This document shows positions 30,018 through 35,483 of a DNA stretch of 35,483 bases, piece after piece. The notes below the pieces were generated by a model. That model made no database searches, was not told the DNA's origin, and saw nothing but the letters and a program-made list of their open reading frames with translations. The stretch covers positions 1-35,483 of IMG/VR virus record IMGVR_UViG_3300008116_000132; one strand, 5' to 3'. A program made the translations under genes and the position numbers. Position 1 is the first letter of the stretch. Each line of letters opens with the position of its first letter. The stretch is from a virus.

Positions 30018-31826
30018 CTAATCGTTTAATATATCTTTTATTTTATTTTCTATTTCATAAATATTCTGTTGTGCCCTATCCATATCAAATAAATCGGTAA
30101 ACTCCATTTTTTCTTCACCTAACATTCCAAGAATTTTCGATTTCCTTGATTCACTTAATGGTTCTGCTCCACCGCCGGCTGGAGGAGGGGGTGGTGGTGC
30201 ACCACCCATATCTCCACCTGGTGCTGCACCGGCTTGTCCAGAATCCATTGCTTCCCTTTCTTCTTCAGGAATACCATATTTTGCATCTACTTCATCAAAT
30301 ACACCCGAACGTTTAATTACATTTTGTGTATTCTGTAATTCAAATCCCATTGCTCTTTCAATACGTTGTTGTTGCAAATCAAGAATTACTTCACTATCAC
30401 TCATACCAAGAATGTTTTTCTTCGCCCATGTGTGTGAAACAGGAAGGATACCAACTTGAGATTGGTCGGATGTTGCATCTTTATAAAGTGTAACCTTCTC
30501 CTTCCATTGTTCGATTTTTAATAAATCAGATTGTGCGGATGGGTTTGTTAATGATAATGAGAAATTACCTAACTCATCTTCTAAACCTAAAAGATAAAGA
30601 TGTATTAGTGCAATTTTATTTAATTCCTGTATTAATGATTTTTGTATTCTATTAATGGTTCTTGCAAATCTAATATCCATTAACGCCAATGTTTTACCTT
30701 CAGCAACCACATCTTCAAAACCTAAAAACGCCTTAGGGATACGTAATGCCGCCAACATTTTCTTTTGGATATATTCGATATCCGCAATTTCACCTAAGTT
30801 TTGTGCACCAGGTAAAGTTTCAATTGGATTGGATTGTGCTGGGTCACGAACAGGTATGAAATAATCTTGGTCAACCGCCATCTGATTGTATCTCATATCA
30901 ACCTGACCATTTCTTGGGTCGGCAATTTGGTCTCTTTTAAATTTATTGGCAACACGTTGAACATATGATTCAATATCTTTGTCATCCATATTCCCCACAA
31001 ACACTTTGAATACACGTCTTTCAGGTGCTCTCGATGTTCTATAGATTAACATCGCATCTTCTGACAACAATAATTGTTTCCATATTCTTCTAATTTTTTC
31101 TAACATAGAAGTACCATATGGAAGTTTTCTATCATCGCCAAGTAATCTGAAATGGGCAATTTCCCAAGACTGAAATTCCATTTCTTTATTTTTCCATTGG
31201 AATCTTAATTCTTTTGTTGGGATTTTTATATCTCTATCATTACCCGGTGTTTTTGATGCCGCACCTTCAATTCTTTCAATTTCTATATTTGGTAGTTGTT
31301 GACATCCAATTATACCCTTTTCAGGGTCAACTTTAAGATAGACGAAATCATCACCATACTTACATAGACCTCTAGCCCACATTTGTAAGTTTGTGTTGAT
31401 ATCCAATTTTTCTTTAAACAAGTCCTCCAATATTGTTTTAACCCTATCTGATTCTGAGTATATGGTTAAAATCTCCCCCTTTTCGGAAAGAGTTGTAGAT
31501 TCTTCTGCGTATATATCTAATGCCGCAGATACCTCAGGAGTAAACTCCATTGATTCATAATCATAATATGCTGCCAATCTGTTTGGTTCATAATAAACGG
31601 ATTGATTATATAGAGATTGGTCTAATTTAGTCCACTTATCTGCAATATATTGTGATTGTTGTGCCAGTAATAGAGCCTTTTCATACTCCTCTCTACTATC
31701 TGTTTTTAATAATTCGTCTTTCGAAAAATTAAACGACGGGGTGTTATTCTCAGGTTTTGTTTTATTACCCGGAAAACCAAAAACTCTTGTTAATTTTTGA
31801 AAAACTGTAAGATTATTCTCTGCCAT
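30018..31826 (-). CDS. 20: Portal protein, T4 gp20-like
   Basis: 602 residues (T4 gp20 is 524). Family hallmarks in order: LYNQSVYYEPNRLAAYYDYESMEFTPEVSAALDIYAEEST near the N-terminus; LDINTNLQMWARGLCKYGDDFVYLKVD; EIERIEG; then EIAHFRLLGDDRKLPYGTSMLEKIRRIWKQL, the well-known gp20 core used in phage surveys; RTSRAPERRVFKV; and RIPKAFLGFEDVVAEGK. Forms the dodecameric DNA entry ring. The C-terminal extension holds Ala/Gly/Pro tracts (a run of six prolines) and helices, absent in T4. The late element with core AAACTATTTATATA ends 3 bases before ATG. Confidence 0.95.
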   Translation of the reverse strand: MAENNLTVFQKLTRVFGFPGNKTKPENNTPSFNFSKDELLKTDSREEYEKALLLAQQSQYIADKWTKLDQSLYNQSVYYEPNRLAAYYDYESMEFTPEVSAALDIYAEESTTLSEKGEILTIYSESDRVKTILEDLFKEKLDINTNLQMWARGLCKYGDDFVYLKVDPEKGIIGCQQLPNIEIERIEGAASKTPGNDRDIKIPTKELRFQWKNKEMEFQSWEIAHFRLLGDDRKLPYGTSMLEKIRRIWKQLLLSEDAMLIYRTSRAPERRVFKVFVGNMDDKDIESYVQRVANKFKRDQIADPRNGQVDMRYNQMAVDQDYFIPVRDPAQSNPIETLPGAQNLGEIADIEYIQKKMLAALRIPKAFLGFEDVVAEGKTLALMDIRFARTINRIQKSLIQELNKIALIHLYLLGLEDELGNFSLSLTNPSAQSDLLKIEQWKEKVTLYKDATSDQSQVGILPVSHTWAKKNILGMSDSEVILDLQQQRIERAMGFELQNTQNVIKRSGVFDEVDAKYGIPEEEREAMDSGQAGAAPGGDMGGAPPPPPPAGGGAEPLSESRKSKILGMLGEEKMEFTDLFDMDRAQQNIYEIENKIKDILND

Positions 31827-31829
31827 GTA

Positions 31830-31837
31830 TATAAATA
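31830..31837 (-). promoter_or_regulatory. TATTTATA element, 3 bases before portal ATG 31826
   Basis: Sense strand AAAACTATTTATATACATG; the same extended core as at 21108-21115. Confidence 0.55.
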
Positions 31838-31869
31838 GTTTTGATTATAATATAAACTTTAATTCCCAA

Positions 31870-33651
31870 TTAGGAAATGTTTTTCTTTTTACCGAACAAC
31901 CACGAATATTCTTGATATGATGATTTTGGATTGTTCATTGGGTTATCCTGATGATAAAAAGACGGGTCGGTTTGTATGGAACCGATAGGGTCTAATGATG
32001 TACCATAAGAATAAAATGTTTTGTTTGGTTCATATGTTCTCTCAGACATCACCCAAGACTCCAACATTGCCTTATTTTTTGATTCGTTTCTTTGTAATTG
32101 ATTGAAACAAATATCTCCAGCATATAATGCCATCGATAAACTCATAATGGCGTCATCATGTGCACCCTTCATATGGTCAGGTCTACCATTAATATAAACA
32201 AATGTGTTTAGTTCGTTAAGTAATCTACTGGATCTTACTTGAAACCCCTTTCTTAGTTGTTCTTCAAATGCAGCAACAATCTGAGTTCGTTTGTTGTTAA
32301 AATTTAAACCGGGGATTTTGTCCATTACCTTCTTATTGAACTCCCATATATTTTGTGTATTGATACCATCTATATATAGGTGTTTATAATTCATTTCTTG
32401 TAGTTTTCTTGATGTCGCAACACCCATTCCTCCAGTAATATCAATTACAATAAATGCGTCATACAATACACCCCATTTATATGCAATTGATGCCAAATCG
32501 TCCGGTGGAATTTTACCAACGTATTCTGCGACCTGTTCTCTATCATCGAAATCAATTAAACTGATGGATGAAAAATCCTCACTATCCCCTCTACTAACAT
32601 CTACACCCATTATATAACGATGACCCTGTATTGGTTCTTTCCATTGCCAAAAAGTTCCCTGCATGTATTTTTCGATGGGAACTCTAATCATGTTTTTGGC
32701 AATGTTTTCTTGAACATCATTTGGAATTACACCATCACCTGAACCCAAGAAGTCACATTCCAATTCTTGAGCAATTTTCCTTCTATCATATTTGAACTTT
32801 TTTGACATGGATTCAAACCAAGAAGAAAATGGTTTGTAACCCATTTCTTCATATTCTTGGTATTTGGTTATGTCAAAATCATACATAACGACTTCTTCAT
32901 CATTATATTGTTCTCTATTCAACATATAATGAGTAATGTCACTACATTTAACCCATCTTAAATCCTTCGTGTATCTTGGGTCTTTAAACCATCTTAAATC
33001 CGTAATATGGAAATCGTTCATTTTACGAATTGCTTGGTCATATACACCATAATAAATTGGATCGTATCCATTTGGTGTAGAGATTAATATAATCTTACCA
33101 CCTGTTGATAATGACGCCATAGATGCAGCCCAAAAATCGTCACCTGCTTCAATATATGCAGCTTCGTCAAACACCAAAATTGTTGGGGTATATCCTCGAA
33201 GTGCATCCGCGGATGTTGCAACCGCCTTTACCTCACAACCATTATTTAATCTAAATCTACTTTCTGAGTTCTTGTCAGGTGAAAACCCCACGTTTATCCA
33301 TTCAGGCCATTGGTCTAAAAAGTTTCGTATTTTATTAGCCATTTCAATTGCGGTGTCTCTCTTGTTCGCAATCACCAAAACTCTCTCAGGATTTTCGGGT
33401 TTAGCCAATTGTAATCTTCTTGAAATCCATGCAGAGGTTACCGTGGAAACACCCGCTTGTCTATATTTTCTTGTTATGTTTTCATTGTAGTTTTCATAAT
33501 CCTGAATCAATTGAACTTGGTCAGGGAAAAGTTCCAATGGTACATATTTCTTTTGTGTGTTATCGTATGTTTGTAAGTATGTTCTTAACGCATATGGCGC
33601 GTCTTTCATTATTTTTGCATATTCTGCTAATTGTTCTATTCTCGAATTCAT
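31870..33651 (-). CDS. 17: Terminase large subunit, T4 gp17-like
   Basis: 593 residues from ATG 33651; the frame opens 11 codons earlier, but the extra residues overlap the terminator hairpin and are unlikely. ATPase half: adenine/Walker A variant RKYRQAGVST (61-70) and Walker B LVFDEA (159-164), followed by the coupling motif ILISTPNG (188-195). RNase H-like nuclease half: GVDVSRGDSEDFSS with D351, IVIDITGG with D404 and HDDAIMSL with D499/D500. It packages DNA at the portal. In T4, tail sheath and tube genes (18, 19) follow gene 17; here portal follows directly. Confidence 0.96.
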   Translation of the reverse strand: MNSRIEQLAEYAKIMKDAPYALRTYLQTYDNTQKKYVPLELFPDQVQLIQDYENYNENITRKYRQAGVSTVTSAWISRRLQLAKPENPERVLVIANKRDTAIEMANKIRNFLDQWPEWINVGFSPDKNSESRFRLNNGCEVKAVATSADALRGYTPTILVFDEAAYIEAGDDFWAASMASLSTGGKIILISTPNGYDPIYYGVYDQAIRKMNDFHITDLRWFKDPRYTKDLRWVKCSDITHYMLNREQYNDEEVVMYDFDITKYQEYEEMGYKPFSSWFESMSKKFKYDRRKIAQELECDFLGSGDGVIPNDVQENIAKNMIRVPIEKYMQGTFWQWKEPIQGHRYIMGVDVSRGDSEDFSSISLIDFDDREQVAEYVGKIPPDDLASIAYKWGVLYDAFIVIDITGGMGVATSRKLQEMNYKHLYIDGINTQNIWEFNKKVMDKIPGLNFNNKRTQIVAAFEEQLRKGFQVRSSRLLNELNTFVYINGRPDHMKGAHDDAIMSLSMALYAGDICFNQLQRNESKNKAMLESWVMSERTYEPNKTFYSYGTSLDPIGSIQTDPSFYHQDNPMNNPKSSYQEYSWLFGKKKNIS

Positions 33652-33654
33652 ACT

Positions 33655-33662
33655 TATAAATA
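33655..33662 (-). promoter_or_regulatory. TATTTATA element, 3 bases before terminase ATG 33651
   Basis: Lies immediately after the T run of the terminator. A transcript for terminase that begins after the terminator would have to be leaderless or nearly so. Confidence 0.6.
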
Positions 33663-33663
33663 T

Positions 33664-33689
33664 AAAAAAAGGTGGATTAACCACCTTTT
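33664..33689 (-). terminator. Intrinsic terminator between the 450-aa gene and terminase
   Basis: AAAAGGTGG/CCACCTTTT stem around a 5-base loop with a T-rich tail in minus sense, starting 3 bases past the stop at 33693. Confidence 0.85.
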
Positions 33690-33692
33690 AAA

Positions 33693-35045
33693 TTATCTTC
33701 TGACTGGTACGTCCCCGTCATCTTCGTCTTCATCATCACCAAAATCAATTGTTCCACTAATACCAATTGATTTTAAATAACTGTCGATGTCACTATCTTC
33801 TGTTTCTTCAGTTGCGTCATCTAAATCATCTCTAAACATCGCTAATGAATCCTCATATTCTTGGTCGTTAAACATTTTATTGATCCCGTCCATTAATTCA
33901 TTCATCATTCTTTTTCCACTATTTGAACCGGATAACACCTCTTTCATAAAGACCAAGAATTTTTTTGCTGGTAATTTAAAAATCTCAAGTAGTAAGTAAC
34001 TTTGTAATTCTCGTTTGTTTTCATCTGTAAGAATATCTTCAGGAAACTGGTTTCTAATTCTATCCCAAATAGCTGGACCCAATCTTAAATCCCACATTTC
34101 TTTTTCCAAAGTGTCTTCTGTACTCTCAATATCTGTAAAGTCACCTTCGGGTTTACCCTGTAATGCAATTAATTCTATTGTTCCTTTGATTAATTCATGT
34201 ACTAAAACTGGAAAATTAATACCTCTTGCAGTAACTTTTCCTGATCCACCTTCTTCCTCGGGACCTTCAGCACTTTCTTTACCTGCGGCAGAACCACCCA
34301 TGTTTTTAATCATTTGATCACTAATCTGCCAATATGTTATATCATTTATTGACATTAAAGTACCATATAAATTTAAGATATTTGGATTGCCAGTAATTTG
34401 TTCCAATCTTTCAGGTACCATATGAAACATATAATGACCCTTTTTCGAGGCACCCTGAATGATTGCATTTATCATTCTTCTTTTTGCTCTTTCTAAATCT
34501 AAATTTTGTAGTTCATTGAAAATTTCAATCTCATTTTCAATTTCAACTTGTTCAGGATTTTCTTCATCCTCATTGTCATGTTCGAAATCACTCATATCAA
34601 TTTCATCCATCCCAACTATTTTTGCGTCAAATTCAACTGCTCCTTCGGGAATACCCATTTCTTTCATTACAAGTTCAATTGCCAACTGTTCTAATTCTTG
34701 TCTATGGTTTCTTTCAATTTGAACAACGGTATTATGAGCATTCATCAATGTCATTTGTAATTGCATCACACCCTCCATTCCTCTTTGTATGGGGGTCCTG
34801 TCACCAAGATATCTTCTTAAATTCGATACAACTTGTCTATATCTTTCTGATGCTAAAACTTCTTGGAAATTCTGATTTGGTTCTTGACCTGTAGTTGGAA
34901 ATGGAACTTTTTTTAACGGAGTTTCACCTTGAGATAATTTATCCTGTAGACCTTGGTCGGGTCTATCAGGTGAGTCAAAATCCATTGCCATTTCTTTAAT
35001 GTTATTTTCAATTAAAGATAACAAATTCTTTTTACTTATTCGCAT
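33693..35045 (-). CDS. Uncharacterised 450-aa head-module protein
   Basis: 450 residues. The N-terminus MRISKKNLLSLIENNIKEMAMDF is an amphipathic helix of the 'RI.K..L..LI...I.EM' kind common at the start of phage structural proteins of aquatic T4-like groups. Then come a Pro/Gln linker, helices (YRQVVSNLRRYLGDRTPIQRGMEGVMQLQMTLM), an acidic stretch (DFEHDNEDEENPEQVEIENEIEIF), NAIIQGASKKGHYMFHMVPERL, a Gly/Glu-rich loop and an acidic C-terminal tail ending PVRR. No enzyme motif. It lies upstream of terminase, with a terminator between, and overlaps the gene at the right edge by 14 bases. Possibly a minor head or vertex protein; unknown. Confidence 0.6.
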   Translation of the reverse strand: MRISKKNLLSLIENNIKEMAMDFDSPDRPDQGLQDKLSQGETPLKKVPFPTTGQEPNQNFQEVLASERYRQVVSNLRRYLGDRTPIQRGMEGVMQLQMTLMNAHNTVVQIERNHRQELEQLAIELVMKEMGIPEGAVEFDAKIVGMDEIDMSDFEHDNEDEENPEQVEIENEIEIFNELQNLDLERAKRRMINAIIQGASKKGHYMFHMVPERLEQITGNPNILNLYGTLMSINDITYWQISDQMIKNMGGSAAGKESAEGPEEEGGSGKVTARGINFPVLVHELIKGTIELIALQGKPEGDFTDIESTEDTLEKEMWDLRLGPAIWDRIRNQFPEDILTDENKRELQSYLLLEIFKLPAKKFLVFMKEVLSGSNSGKRMMNELMDGINKMFNDQEYEDSLAMFRDDLDDATEETEDSDIDSYLKSIGISGTIDFGDDEDEDDGDVPVRR

Positions 35046-35483
35046 TCTTCTTTTCTTTTAACGCTTTTGGTTTAGATCTTTCACCTGGTTTCGGAGACCA
35101 AGGAGTTGCTGGTTTAGTACCAGGGTCTACTTTTGGTTTTGTTGGAGCTGGTTTAGTTATGGTACTAGAATCTTGAACATCTAAAATTGCTTCGTAACTC
35201 ATAAATTCAGGAATACCATTATGTCCCTTTTTAACATTTGGACCAACTTCGACCTCGTTAAGTTTAGTTTTAATCAATTCCATAATTTCATTTTTTGATG
35301 TAAAACTATGAAAATTTTCGTTAGCTAGATTTTCAACCCATTCTTTTACATCTTTTTTCTTTCTTAAAAGTTTGAAATCTTCAGGGTCAATCTTACCATT
35401 CTTGTTTTTATCTATCTTTTTTTGGTTACCTTTTAATTCTTCCTTAACCTCTTTCTTCTTTCTTAAAAGTTTGAAGTCTTCGG
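35032..35483 (-). CDS. EF-hand-like repeat protein, 5' end outside the window
   Basis: Open from the right edge to a stop at 35032, at least 150 residues. The frame runs through ATG 35283, which is internal and not the true start. At the visible N-terminus, DKNKNGKIDPEDFKLLRKKK is an EF-hand-like loop (D-x-N-x-N-G-x-I-D-x-x-D), and EDFKLLRKKK at the very edge is the end of a previous copy, so at least two tandem units exist. The middle has MELIKTKLNEVEVGP. The C-terminal half is a Pro/Thr/Lys linker ending in KEKKNANK. Such repeats bind calcium in many extracellular proteins and are frequent in aquatic phage virion proteins. It overlaps the 450-aa gene. Confidence 0.6.
   Translation of the reverse strand, partial: EDFKLLRKKKEVKEELKGNQKKIDKNKNGKIDPEDFKLLRKKKDVKEWVENLANENFHSFTSKNEIMELIKTKLNEVEVGPNVKKGHNGIPEFMSYEAILDVQDSSTITKPAPTKPKVDPGTKPATPWSPKPGERSKPKALKEKKNANK
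35360..35483 (-). repeat. Direct repeat of about 25 bp encoding DFKLLRKKK
   Basis: Bases near 35360-35385 and 35459-35483 match closely and encode the end of two EF-hand-like units about 33 residues apart. Confidence 0.75.

Noticed and set aside
6001-33662. TATAAATA on the + strand (for example 6001, 26593, 31830) read as classical T4 late promoters
   Set aside because: Where it occurs upstream of minus genes it points away from the gene and into antisense. The consistent reading is TATTTATA in the sense orientation, so I did not call T4-type promoters on the opposite strand.
33652-33684. Eleven-residue N-terminal extension of terminase
   Set aside because: It would run through the terminator hairpin and the TATTTATA element; ATG 33651 starts the known N-terminal region.
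33787-34894. Several + strand frames of 70-100 residues opposite the 450-aa gene
   Set aside because: Ser/Phe/Ile-rich shadows of an acidic gene on the minus strand, without leaders or family patterns.
35281-35283. ATG 35283 as the start of the right-edge gene
   Set aside because: The same frame stays open to the window edge with EF-hand-like repeats, so this Met is internal.
1-35483. tRNA genes, integrase or lysogeny module
   Set aside because: No cloverleaf-like GC-rich stretch with a TTCRA loop, no tyrosine or serine recombinase and no repressor was seen by eye; a tRNA scan was not possible here.

Overview
The window is a piece of an AT-rich genome of a T4-like tailed phage (myovirus-type head, T4-type replication and late-transcription genes), cut at both ends. 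Identifiable T4 counterparts are family B DNA polymerase (gp43), large terminase (gp17), portal (gp20), prohead protease (gp21), scaffold (gp22-like), major capsid protein (gp23), a gp5-like OB-fold hub protein and a gp55-like late sigma factor. No integrase, tRNA, CRISPR array or insertion sequence was seen. Start codons are preceded by A/T-rich leaders with almost no AGGAGG-type Shine-Dalgarno sequence. This habit, together with a DUF4494-like protein and a phage-borne ribosomal protein bS21, suggests a Bacteroidota host, probably aquatic. That host assignment is an inference.

Layout. 1-1403 (-): 5' two thirds or so of DNA polymerase. 1497-5995 (-): tail fibre/adhesin and baseplate-periphery genes. 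6049-9351 (+): five small structural-looking genes, including a protein of NHPNA repeats and a protein with a WYL-like domain. 9405-15666 (+): a presumed early/middle block with three glycosyltransferases, a DUF4494-like protein, dUTPase, PhoH-type ATPase, a degenerate HAD protein, a small conserved protein and the late sigma factor. 15681-22539 (+): tail/baseplate genes and two conserved phage proteins; then a small cupin (22533-22823). 22779-23539 (-): dCMP deaminase and a SAP-like protein. 23627-35483 (-): the head module, read from right to left as EF-hand protein, unknown 450-aa protein, terminase, portal, helical protein, [bS21 on the opposite strand], small protein, protease, two paralogous proteins, scaffold, capsid.

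The most informative regulatory signal is an 8-base element, TATTTATA or a close variant, in the sense strand just upstream of twelve genes on both strands. Almost all are virion genes, and it is absent before the nucleotide-metabolism, glycosyltransferase and polymerase genes. Because a gp55-like sigma factor lies immediately before one such site, I propose the element as this phage's late promoter. In seven cases it ends only 3-5 bases before ATG, which would give leaderless or nearly leaderless late mRNAs. A phage bS21 sits within the head module. In Bacteroidota, bS21 is part of the ribosome site that hides the anti-Shine-Dalgarno tail. The two observations together suggest that this phage manages translation initiation of late genes in its own way. 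Other highlights are a perfect 36-bp palindrome that is both a bidirectional terminator and the coding end of two convergent genes, near-identical N-terminal cassettes on two otherwise different proteins, and a short C-terminal motif shared by four proteins of the head/structural operons.
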